The notes below the pieces were generated by a model. It ran no database searches and had not been told where the DNA came from. It saw only the letters and a program-made list of their open reading frames with translations. From assembly GCA_013298745.1 (NCBI GenBank), contig JAAFIT010000064.1, forward strand, positions 1 to 9,458: 9,458 nucleotides of DNA, read 5' to 3'. The stretch is from Sphingomonadales bacterium (GTDB lineage Bacteria > Pseudomonadota > Alphaproteobacteria > Sphingomonadales > Sphingomonadaceae). Both the position numbers and the translations under genes were made by a program. Below, piece by piece: positions 1-5,977 of this stretch (positions are counted from its first letter, which is position 1; the number at the start of each line of letters is the position of its first letter).

Positions 1-1137
1 CATGAGGAGGCCGAGAATGGTCTCGCCGCGCACTGGGCCTACAAACAGGGCGGCGAGGGCGCCGAAGCCCGCGAAGCTTACCCTTGGCTCGATGATTTGC
101 TCGAAGTCCTGCACGATGCGGCGACACCCGAGGAACTGCTCGAAAACGCCCGGCTGGCGATGTTTCAGGACCAGGTGTTCGTGTTCACACCCAAGGGCGC
201 ACTGCACCAGTTGCCGGGCGGCTCTACACCGGTGGATTTCGCCTATGCCGTCCATTCCGATCTGGGAGACAGTTGCATCGGTGCCAAGGTGAATGGTCGG
301 ATCGTGCCGCTGCGGACCCGGCTGGTGAATGGCGATCAGGTCGAAATCATGCGATCAAAGGTCAAGGCACCCGATCCGGCGTGGGAGGGCTTTGTCGCTT
401 CGGCCAAGGCGCGCGCCGCCATTCGCCGCCATGTCCGGCTGAAGAACCTCAAGGAAAGCCAGTCGATGGGCAAGAAATTGCTCGATTCGCTGGCGTTGCG
501 GCTCGGAATTGGACTTGGTGACGACATGCTCGGCCCGGCACTGGGTCGGCTGAAATTGCACGATCGCCACGCGCTCGAACTCGCCATGGCACGCAATGCG
601 CTAACCGATGCGCAGGTGTCCGAAGCGCTGGTGCCGGGATCGACGGCGGGGCAGAAGCCGCGCCGCATCCGCGGCAAGCCGGGGCCGGCTGCCGTCGCGA
701 TCAGCGGGCTGACGGCGGGTGTGGCGTTCGAACTCGGCGCCTGTCGGCCGATTCCGGGCGATCGCATCGTTGGCATCCGCCATCCTGGCCAGCCGATCAT
801 GGTCCACACCATCGATTGCGCCAGCTTGGCCGATGAAACCGGCGAATGGATCGAAGTCGCCTGGGGCCCGGAAAGCGATGGCGCCGTCGCCCAGCTGGCG
901 GTCGTCGTCCACAACCAGCCCGGTGCGCTCGCCTCGCTGGCGGCGTCGCTTGCCGCCCACAGCGCCAATATCGTCAATCTGACGCTCAAGCACCGCGATC
1001 GCGAATTTCACACCGATGTCATCGACATCGAGGTCGAGGATCTCAAGCATCTGACCACCATCATCGCGGCGCTGCGCCAGGTGAAGGCGGTGGTGTCGGT
1101 GGAACGCATGCGCGGCCAGACAGTGGCCGGGGCTTGA
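1..1137 (+). CDS. rel: RelA/SpoT-family (p)ppGpp synthetase/hydrolase, C-terminal part (5' end outside window)
   Basis: This is the C-terminal half of a long RSH stringent-response enzyme that makes and degrades (p)ppGpp in the cytoplasm. The reading frame is open from base 1, giving 378 codons before TGA. It begins in the last strand/helix of the synthetase domain (GLAAHWAYKQ, residues 8-17 of the fragment). A TGS domain follows at about residues 54-115 (VFVFTPKGALHQLPGG, then DFAYAVHSDLGD). Next come a helical linker, the conserved-cysteine/RIS domain (CRPIPGDRIVGI with Cys248, then IDC at 271-273), and a C-terminal ACT domain from about 298 to 375 (VVVHNQPGALASLAASLAAH). The upstream HD hydrolase domain and most of the synthetase domain, roughly 300 or more residues, lie outside the window, so activity cannot be judged. 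Alphaproteobacteria usually have one bifunctional long RSH, hence 'rel'; relA and spoT are equivalent names here. A downstream ATG at 97 is internal and is not the start. Confidence 0.95.
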   Translation, partial: HEEAENGLAAHWAYKQGGEGAEAREAYPWLDDLLEVLHDAATPEELLENARLAMFQDQVFVFTPKGALHQLPGGSTPVDFAYAVHSDLGDSCIGAKVNGRIVPLRTRLVNGDQVEIMRSKVKAPDPAWEGFVASAKARAAIRRHVRLKNLKESQSMGKKLLDSLALRLGIGLGDDMLGPALGRLKLHDRHALELAMARNALTDAQVSEALVPGSTAGQKPRRIRGKPGPAAVAISGLTAGVAFELGACRPIPGDRIVGIRHPGQPIMVHTIDCASLADETGEWIEVAWGPESDGAVAQLAVVVHNQPGALASLAASLAAHSANIVNLTLKHRDREFHTDVIDIEVEDLKHLTTIIAALRQVKAVVSVERMRGQTVAGA

Positions 1138-1166
1138 AACGCCGCGACGCGTATTACATATATCAT
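1134..1166 (+). promoter_or_regulatory. Possible promoter for the pyrE operon
   Basis: An A+T-rich patch at 1152-1168 stands out in very G+C-rich DNA directly after the rel stop codon. TTGAAA (1134-1139, overlapping the rel stop) could serve as a -35 element. TATATC (1159-1164) or TATCAT (1161-1166, five of six to TATAAT) could serve as -10. The spacing is 19 or 21 bases, longer than the usual 16-18, so the match is imperfect. If used, transcription would start near 1172 and leave a leader of about 160 nt before pyrE. Read-through from rel is the alternative. Confidence 0.25.
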
Positions 1167-1332
1167 ACAGCCGGTGACGGTGCCGCAGTTTTGGGAAGGG
1201 CGATGGTGTGATGGATAACCCCGACCCGACGAGTATTCTGGCTGGTCGGAGCAATGCACTGGCAAGGCCCTGTGGCATGATGCGCGGGTCGGCGGGGTTG
1301 CATGGGCCAGCCAAAGCTGCTGTGGCAATGCC
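1138..1332 (+). other. 195-bp rel–pyrE intergenic leader region
   Basis: This is the longest gene-free stretch in the window. It holds the A+T-rich promoter candidate, a purine-rich GGGAAGGG (1193-1200) that could be a ribosome-binding site, a possible short ORF (from GTG 1208 or ATG 1211), an 8-bp direct repeat CTGTGGCA at 1270-1277 and 1320-1327, and an odd palindrome TGGCAATGCCA (1323-1333) ending on the first base of the pyrE ATG. No convincing intrinsic terminator for rel is visible. No riboswitch or tRNA-like fold was recognised. Confidence 0.5.
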
Positions 1333-1336
1333 ATGA
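1208..1336 (+). CDS. Possible short leader ORF coupled to pyrE
   Basis: An open frame runs from GTG 1208 (or ATG 1211, 41 residues) to a TGA at 1334-1336 that overlaps the pyrE start as ATGA. GGGAAGGG at 1193-1200 lies 7 bases before the GTG and 10 before the ATG, a workable ribosome-binding distance. pyrE itself has no such site. The predicted peptide begins [20 protein letters not shown] and matches no family I recognise. Its third codon positions are clearly less G+C-biased than those of the neighbouring genes (roughly 60% by hand count), which argues against a conserved protein. If real, it is more likely a leader peptide that delivers ribosomes to pyrE than a functional product. Confidence 0.25.
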   Translation: MMDNPDPTSILAGRSNALARPCGMMRGSAGLHGPAKAAVAMP

Positions 1337-1914
1337 CCGACGATCAGATCCTCGCCGAATTCCGTGCCGCCGAAGCCTTGCTGGAGGGGCATTTCATCCT
1401 GTCCTCGGGCTTGCGGAGCCCCCGTTACCTGCAATGCGCCAGGGTGTTGATGGACCCGGCGCGCGCGGCAAGGCTTGCCGAGGCACTCGCAGCGAAGATC
1501 CCGGCCGACGTCAAGGCTGCCGTGGACGTCGTCATCGCCCCGGCGATGGGTGGCCTCATCTGTGGCCATGAACTGGCGCGCGCGCTGGGCACGTTATCGA
1601 TGTTCGTCGAACGCCCCACCGGCACTTTTGAACTGCGGCGCGGGTTCCGTCTGGAGCCGGGCCAGAAGGTGCTGCTGATGGAGGATGTCGTCACCACCGG
1701 GCTGTCGTCACGCGAAGCGATCGCGGCCGTGAACGCAGCGGGCGGCGAGGTCATCCACGCCGCCTCGCTGGTCGATCGCTCCAACGGCAAGGCCGATCTC
1801 GGCGTGCCGTTCACGCCGCTGATCCGCCTCGATGTGCCGAGCTACGCCGCCGACGCGCTGCCGCCCGAACTGGCGGCGATTCCGGCCGTGAAGCCCGGAT
1901 CGCGGGCGGCATGA
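1333..1914 (+). CDS. pyrE: Orotate phosphoribosyltransferase
   Basis: Transfers phosphoribosyl from PRPP to orotate to give orotidine 5'-monophosphate, the fifth step of de novo pyrimidine synthesis, in the cytoplasm. The 193-residue protein has the family N-terminus ([20 protein letters not shown], residues 14-33), in which the SSG-SP-Y segment contacts orotate. It also has the type I PRTase PRPP-binding motif [20 protein letters not shown] (about 114-133), with the acidic pair E117-D118 followed by VVTTG. Size is normal for the short alphaproteobacterial form. ATG 1333 fits the conserved N-terminus, but no Shine-Dalgarno sequence precedes it. Its stop overlaps the pdxJ start (ATGA, 1911-1914), so it heads the pyrE-pdxJ-acpS-lepB operon. 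Confidence 0.95.
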   Translation: MTDDQILAEFRAAEALLEGHFILSSGLRSPRYLQCARVLMDPARAARLAEALAAKIPADVKAAVDVVIAPAMGGLICGHELARALGTLSMFVERPTGTFELRRGFRLEPGQKVLLMEDVVTTGLSSREAIAAVNAAGGEVIHAASLVDRSNGKADLGVPFTPLIRLDVPSYAADALPPELAAIPAVKPGSRAA

Positions 1915-2660
1915 CCAGTCACCTCCGCACTGATCGCTTGAGGCTGGGCGTCAACATCGATCACGTCGCGACCATTCGCAACGCGCGGGGCGGGCTGCAT
2001 CCCGATCCGCTGCGTGCCGCGTTGATGGCGGCCGAAGCCGGTGCCGATGGCATTACCGCGCATCTGCGCGAGGACCGTCGGCACATCACCGACGCCGATC
2101 TGGAGGCGCTGATCGGCAGCATCAGCCTGCCGCTCAATCTTGAGATGGCGGCGACCGACGAGATGCTCGGCATTGCCTTGCAGCACCGCCCGCACGCCGC
2201 CTGCATCGTTCCCGAACGTCGCGCCGAACGGACGACCGAAGGCGGCCTCGATGCTGCCGGCCAACACAATTCGCTGGCGCCGATCATCGCGCGGCTGAAG
2301 GACGCCGGCATCCGTGTCAGCCTGTTCATCGCCCCCGAAGCGCATCAACTCGATGCCGCTGCGCGGCTCGGTGCGCCGGTGGTGGAGCTGCACACCGGAC
2401 CCTATAGCCATGCGGTCACCGAGGCTGAAGTGGCCGTCGAGCTCGAACGCCTGCAGCGTGCCGCCGCACATGGCGCTGCACTGGGGCTGGAAATGCACGC
2501 CGGGCATGGGCTGACCTTCGACAATGTGGGTCCAGTCGCCGCCATGCCGCAATTGGCCGAACTGAACATCGGCCATTTTCTCATCGGCGAGGCGGTGTTC
2601 ACCGGCCTCGGCCCCGCCATCGCCCGGATGCGCGCGGCGATGGACGCTTCGCGGGCGTGA
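1911..2660 (+). CDS. pdxJ: Pyridoxine 5'-phosphate synthase
   Basis: Condenses 1-deoxy-D-xylulose 5-phosphate with 3-amino-2-oxopropyl phosphate to form pyridoxine 5'-phosphate, the last ring-forming step of the DXP-dependent vitamin B6 pathway. The 249-residue TIM barrel shows the family motifs in order: [16 protein letters not shown] (12-27), [13 protein letters not shown] (47-59, with His51), LNLEMA (75-80, with Glu78), [14 protein letters not shown] (101-114), ELHTGPY (159-165), [11 protein letters not shown] (196-206, with His199) and [13 protein letters not shown] near the C-terminus. Length is typical. The ATG overlaps the pyrE stop by four bases, and the stop overlaps a GTG start for acpS (GTGA, 2657-2660). 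The pdxJ-acpS linkage is widespread in Proteobacteria. Confidence 0.97.
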   Translation: MTSHLRTDRLRLGVNIDHVATIRNARGGLHPDPLRAALMAAEAGADGITAHLREDRRHITDADLEALIGSISLPLNLEMAATDEMLGIALQHRPHAACIVPERRAERTTEGGLDAAGQHNSLAPIIARLKDAGIRVSLFIAPEAHQLDAAARLGAPVVELHTGPYSHAVTEAEVAVELERLQRAAAHGAALGLEMHAGHGLTFDNVGPVAAMPQLAELNIGHFLIGEAVFTGLGPAIARMRAAMDASRA

Positions 2661-3079
2661 ACATCCCCCCCGGCCTCGTTGTCCTCGGCCTCGGCTCGGA
2701 CCTGTGCAACATCACGCGGATCGAATCGAGCATTACCCGCTTCGGCGACCGCTTTCTCAACCGCATCTACACCGACATCGAACGCGCCAAGGCCGACAAG
2801 CGTCAGATGACCCGCGCCGCCACCTATGCCAAGCGCTTTGCCGCCAAGGAGGCCTGTTCCAAGGCGCTCGGCACCGGCTTTCGGCGCGGCGTGTTCTGGC
2901 GCGACATGGGGGTGGTCAACCTGCCCTCCGGCGCGCCGACCCTGGCGCTGACGGGCGGCGCTGCGGCACGGCTGGCAGAAATCACCCCCACCGGCTATAG
3001 CGCCGCCATCCATCTGACGATCACCGACGACCATCCCTGGGCGCAGGCGATCGTGCTGATTACAGCGAGTCCCTTATGA
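2657..3079 (+). CDS. acpS: Holo-[acyl-carrier-protein] synthase
   Basis: Transfers 4'-phosphopantetheine from coenzyme A to the conserved serine of apo-ACP, activating fatty-acid synthesis. The 140-residue protein has the AcpS signatures: [14 protein letters not shown] (10-23) with metal ligand Asp15, and [18 protein letters not shown] (58-75) with Glu65, followed by the F-W-D-M segment (80-84). Start is GTG 2657, chosen because it lies four bases inside pdxJ (GTGA) and puts the first strand (LVVLGLGSD) at the expected distance; no strong Shine-Dalgarno is seen. It is a little longer than the roughly 126-residue E. coli enzyme, mainly at the N-terminus. Its stop overlaps the lepB ATG (3076-3079). 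Confidence 0.96.
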   Translation: MNIPPGLVVLGLGSDLCNITRIESSITRFGDRFLNRIYTDIERAKADKRQMTRAATYAKRFAAKEACSKALGTGFRRGVFWRDMGVVNLPSGAPTLALTGGAAARLAEITPTGYSAAIHLTITDDHPWAQAIVLITASPL

Positions 3080-3894
3080 CAGACGCCACGGCCGCCGCCG
3101 CCAAGAAGCCCACCAACTGGGCGCACGAGATCTGGCAGATATTCCTGCTGATCCTTGCCGTGCTGGCGGTTCATTCGTTCATCGCAAAGCCGTTCTTCAT
3201 CCCATCGGGATCGATGCTGCCGTCGCTGCTGATCGGTGACCGGCTGATCGTGTCGAAATTCCCCTATGGCTATTCCTATCTGTCGCCATCGATCAATTTC
3301 CTGCCCGAAATCCCCGGCCGGCTGTTCGGCCGCCTGCCGGAACGCGGCGATGTCGCGGTGATCAAGAGCCCGCGTGACAAGGTCGATTACATCAAGCGCG
3401 TCATCGCGCTGCCGGGTGACACTGTGCAGATGAAGGATGGCCAGTTGTGGCTCAATGGCGCGGCGGTGCAGCGCGTGCGCGTCGCCGATACCGAAATCCC
3501 GGTGTCACCGAACAGCGATTGCAACACGCCGATCGATGCGCAGTTCCGCACCACCAACGCCAAGGGCGAGCCGGTGTGCCGCCTGCCGACCTATCGCGAG
3601 ACGCTGCCGGGCGGCCGCAGCTATCTGACCCTCGATCTGGCGCAGACGCCGCAGGACAATACCGATCCGCTCATCGTCCCCGAAGGCCATATCTTCCTGA
3701 TGGGCGACAATCGCGACAACAGCGAGGACAGCCGCTTCGATCCGCTGATCGGCGGGCTCGGCATGTTGCCGATCGAAAATCTCGTCGGCCGCGCCGAGTT
3801 CCTCACCTTCTCACTGGATGGATCGACCGAGATCAACCCGGCGACCTGGGTGAGCGCGCTCCGCAAGGACCGCTTCTTTAAGGCGATTGAATAG
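3076..3894 (+). CDS. lepB: Signal peptidase I
   Basis: Membrane-anchored serine protease that removes signal peptides from secreted preproteins on the periplasmic face of the inner membrane. The 272-residue protein has one N-terminal transmembrane segment (about 18-37). The nucleophile is Ser46 in [14 protein letters not shown] (42-55), and the general-base Lys107 lies in [11 protein letters not shown] (105-115), so the Ser/Lys dyad is intact. The box E motif [12 protein letters not shown] spans 209-220. Between the lysine and box E lies a periplasmic cap insertion with Cys149 and Cys168, a likely disulfide like that of E. coli LepB. A single membrane anchor, in place of the two in E. coli, is common in alphaproteobacteria. 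It is last in the operon; its stop lies 2 bp from the end of a convergent acetyltransferase gene. Confidence 0.97.
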   Translation: MTDATAAAAKKPTNWAHEIWQIFLLILAVLAVHSFIAKPFFIPSGSMLPSLLIGDRLIVSKFPYGYSYLSPSINFLPEIPGRLFGRLPERGDVAVIKSPRDKVDYIKRVIALPGDTVQMKDGQLWLNGAAVQRVRVADTEIPVSPNSDCNTPIDAQFRTTNAKGEPVCRLPTYRETLPGGRSYLTLDLAQTPQDNTDPLIVPEGHIFLMGDNRDNSEDSRFDPLIGGLGMLPIENLVGRAEFLTFSLDGSTEINPATWVSALRKDRFFKAIE

Positions 3895-3896
3895 CG

Positions 3897-4409
3897 CTAC
3901 CAGCGCACCTCCCACAACCGGGTCGGCGCATCCTTGTAGCGGCTGGTCGCGAACGGAACGAAGCCGCAGCGACGGGCGACGGCTTCGGATGCGGTGTTTT
4001 CCGGGTTGATCATGGCGATGGTGCGGGTGAAGCGCGTGCCGCCCCAAACGAGCGCCGCCTGAACCGCTTCGGTCGCAAAGCCCTGGCCTCGCGACGCGGT
4101 GGTGAGGCTCCAACCGATTTCCGGATCATCGCCAAAGCCATCGACGCCGGTGCGCATGGCTTCCAGATAGCCGATGTCGCCCAGATAGGCGCCGGTTTCA
4201 CGATGGCGGACACACCAGAAACCATAGCCACGCAGTGTCCAGCAGCCGACATAGCGCAGCAGCCGCGCCCAGCTTTCCTCCTCGTTGCTCGGCACGCCGC
4301 CGAGCAGGCGAACGACATCCGGGTCGGCCCACATGGCTTTCAGCTCGGCAAAATCGGCCTCGACATGTGGGCGCATCGTCAGCCGATCGGTGGTCAGGTC
4401 CGTGCTCAT
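3897..4409 (-). CDS. GNAT N-acetyltransferase, RimJ/RimL-like
   Basis: A 170-residue acetyl-CoA-dependent acyltransferase of the Acetyltransf_3 (RimJ/RimL) type. It opens with LTTDRLTMRPHVEADFAELK (5-24), typical of this family. The acetyl-CoA pyrophosphate loop is SRGQGFATEA (106-115), and the C-terminal signature NPENTASEAVARRCGF (135-150) is present. The substrate is unknown; relatives acetylate protein N-termini, amino acids or small amines. The start is ATG at 4407-4409; the frame stays open much further upstream, but that part overlaps well-supported genes on the other strand and has no homology I recognise. It converges on lepB with only two bases between stop codons, so no separate terminator fits there. 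It is divergent from the next gene across 63 bp. Confidence 0.9.
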   Translation of the reverse strand: MSTDLTTDRLTMRPHVEADFAELKAMWADPDVVRLLGGVPSNEEESWARLLRYVGCWTLRGYGFWCVRHRETGAYLGDIGYLEAMRTGVDGFGDDPEIGWSLTTASRGQGFATEAVQAALVWGGTRFTRTIAMINPENTASEAVARRCGFVPFATSRYKDAPTRLWEVRW

Positions 4410-4434
4410 GGGCCTGACAATACGACCGCCACAG

Positions 4435-4459
4435 CCTTCATGCCAGCGCCCCTTCATGC
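4435..4459. repeat. 9-bp direct repeat in the divergent intergenic region
   Basis: CCTTCATGC occurs at 4435-4443 and again at 4451-4459, start to start 16 bp, inside the 63-bp space between two divergently transcribed acetyltransferase genes. The placement would suit a regulator site acting on both genes, but the repeat could also be chance, and the first copy overlaps the alternative ATG at 4440 of the rightward gene. Confidence 0.35.
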
Positions 4460-4472
4460 TAGCTGCCAGCCG

Positions 4473-4970
4473 ATGATTCGCCTCGCCCATCCCGCCGATC
4501 TGCCGGCCGTTCACGATGTCGAGGTTTCGGCCGGCACGGTTTTCGTCGGAACGCACATGGACTTTGCCGCCAACCATGCCCCGAATGATCGCGACACCTT
4601 GCTCGCCGCGATCGATCGCCGGCTGATGTGGGTTGCTGTCGCCGATGACGTGGTCGGTTTCCTGTTCGCCGAACCCTGCGCCGAGGGCCTTTACCTGCGC
4701 GAACTTGCCGTCGCTGCGCCGCATCAGCAACAGGGTCATGGCCGGGCATTGATGGCCACCGGCATTGCCGCGGCACGCGAGCGCGGTGACCGCATGGTCA
4801 TCCTCACCACCGATCGCAGCCTCGCCTGGAATGCGCCATTTTATACCCGGCTCGGCTTTCGCATCGTCGAAGGCGATGCCATCCCGGCCGAGGCCCAACG
4901 CCGCCTTGCCGGCCAATATGCCGCCGGTTTCAGCCCAGAACACCGTTGTGCGATGATCCTCGATCTGTGA
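4473..4970 (+). CDS. GNAT N-acetyltransferase
   Basis: A 165-residue GNAT-fold acetyltransferase; substrate unknown. The fold is visible as an N-terminal MIRLAHPADLPAVHDVE segment, strand 4 leading into the acetyl-CoA loop (LYLRELAVAAPHQQQGHGRA, 73-92, with the Q-x-x-G-x-G motif at 85-90), and the C-terminal WNAPFYTRLGFRIVEGD (119-135). Start ATG 4473 aligns with the usual beginning of the fold; an in-frame ATG at 4440 would add 11 residues with no recognisable content. Neither start has a clear Shine-Dalgarno. The stop overlaps a GTG start of the phosphotransferase (GTGA, 4967-4970), making this the first gene of a five-gene cassette. It is only distantly similar to the other two GNATs nearby. 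Confidence 0.88.
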   Translation: MIRLAHPADLPAVHDVEVSAGTVFVGTHMDFAANHAPNDRDTLLAAIDRRLMWVAVADDVVGFLFAEPCAEGLYLRELAVAAPHQQQGHGRALMATGIAAARERGDRMVILTTDRSLAWNAPFYTRLGFRIVEGDAIPAEAQRRLAGQYAAGFSPEHRCAMILDL

Positions 4971-5977
4971 GCGATCTCGAAATCCTTGGCGCTTGGCTGC
5001 CGTCGCAGGGCCTTGCGCTCGCGCCGGGCAGCGGCCTCTCGCGGCTGTCCGGCGGCATCGCCAATCGCAACGATCGCATCGAACTGACCAGCGGCTCCGC
5101 CGTGCTGCGCCGCCCGCCGCCGGGTGTGCTGGCGGCCGGGGCCAGCGACATGGCGCGCGAATGGCGGGTGGTTTCGGCACTGGCGCCGCATGTGCCGCTG
5201 GTGCCGCGCGGGCTGGCGTTCTGCGACGATGCCACGGTGCTCGGCACGCCGTTCCTTGTGCTCGAACACCGCCCCGGCGTCGCCATTGGCGGCTTGCTGC
5301 CGCCGGGTGGCGACATTGCCGCGCTGGTCGATGCGACCCTCGGCGCGATGATTGCGCTGCACCGGCTCGATCCACAGGCGGTGGGCCTGGGTGATCTCGG
5401 AAAACCCGAGGGCTTTTACGCCCGGCAGTTGCGCGGCTGGCGCGGCCGGGCCGAGGCCGTCTGGCCCGATGGCCTGCTGCCCGCCGCTGCCGCACTGATC
5501 GCGTCGCTGGAGGCGATCGCACCGCCCGAGGATGCCGCTCCGGTGCTGCTCCACATGGACTTGAAGCCCGACAATCTTCTCGTCGATGCAGCGACCATGG
5601 CACCGCAGGCGATGATCGATTGGGACATGGCGACCCGCGGCCCGCGCGGCTTCGATCTCGCCATCCTGCTGTCCTACTGGATCGAAGCGGGGGACCCGGT
5701 GGCGGTGCAGGCGCTTCATGCCGTGCCGTCGCTGGTGCCCGGCGCGCCGTCGCGCGCCGAACTCGCGGCGCGTTATCAGGCACTCGGCGGTCGCGATCCT
5801 GGCCCGCTCGGCTGGCCGCTGGCACTCGCCCGGCTGCGGCTGGCGGTGGCATGGATGCAGCTTTATCGAAAATGGCAGCGCGGCGAGATGGCGGGGGACC
5901 GCTATGCCGGCTTCGAAACGCTGGCGCTGGCGATCCTCGAACACGCGCTTGAAGACTTCAGCAAGGACCAAAGATGA
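4967..5977 (+). CDS. APH-fold phosphotransferase, ACAD10/11 N-domain (LvaA-like) type
   Basis: A 336-residue kinase of the aminoglycoside-phosphotransferase fold, closest in pattern to the N-terminal kinase domains of ACAD10/ACAD11 and to LvaA of the levulinate pathway, which phosphorylate the hydroxyl of 4-hydroxyacyl-CoAs with ATP. The N-lobe has LSGGIANRNDRIEL (27-40) and VLRRPPPG (46-53), very typical of this subgroup. The mid segment FYARQLRGWRGR (150-161) is also characteristic. The catalytic loop is HMDLKPDN (His196, Asp198, Asn203) and the metal-binding segment IDWDMATRGPRGFDLA (217-232) follows. Start GTG 4967 is preferred because it forms a GTGA overlap; a TTG at 4946 is the alternative. 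The stop overlaps the ATG of an acyl-CoA dehydrogenase gene, the expected partner. Substrate assignment is inferred; an unrelated small-molecule kinase is possible. Confidence 0.88.
   Translation: MSDLEILGAWLPSQGLALAPGSGLSRLSGGIANRNDRIELTSGSAVLRRPPPGVLAAGASDMAREWRVVSALAPHVPLVPRGLAFCDDATVLGTPFLVLEHRPGVAIGGLLPPGGDIAALVDATLGAMIALHRLDPQAVGLGDLGKPEGFYARQLRGWRGRAEAVWPDGLLPAAAALIASLEAIAPPEDAAPVLLHMDLKPDNLLVDAATMAPQAMIDWDMATRGPRGFDLAILLSYWIEAGDPVAVQALHAVPSLVPGAPSRAELAARYQALGGRDPGPLGWPLALARLRLAVAWMQLYRKWQRGEMAGDRYAGFETLALAILEHALEDFSKDQR
5963..5967 (+). promoter_or_regulatory. Ribosome-binding site for the acyl-CoA dehydrogenase
   Basis: AAGGA lies six bases before ATG 5974. It is one of the few clear Shine-Dalgarno sequences in the window, supports this start, and suggests strong independent initiation at this gene in addition to coupling through the ATGA overlap. 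Confidence 0.6.

Noticed and set aside
1170..1195. Possible intrinsic terminator after rel (repeat around CGGTGCCG followed by TTTT)
   Set aside because: The self-complementary part is only a short palindrome with no proper stem-loop before the T-run.
601..1569. Minus-strand 322-codon open frame across the end of rel and the start of pyrE
   Set aside because: Antisense to two conserved genes, with composition of a shadow frame and no motif recognised.
4410..5852. Long minus-strand open frame continuing upstream of the RimJ-like gene (651 codons in all)
   Set aside because: It runs antisense to two well-supported genes, is rich in Arg/Pro/Ala as expected of a G+C-rich shadow frame, and shows no recognisable domain before the acetyltransferase ATG at 4409.
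4841..5971. Minus-strand 376-codon open frame opposite the phosphotransferase
   Set aside because: The + strand frame has an intact APH motif set; the antisense frame is His/Arg-rich with no domain signs.
4967..5977. Antibiotic resistance (aminoglycoside phosphotransferase) reading of the APH-fold gene
   Set aside because: The fold is shared, but the N-lobe and mid-protein signatures match the ACAD10/11-type kinases and the next gene is an acyl-CoA dehydrogenase.
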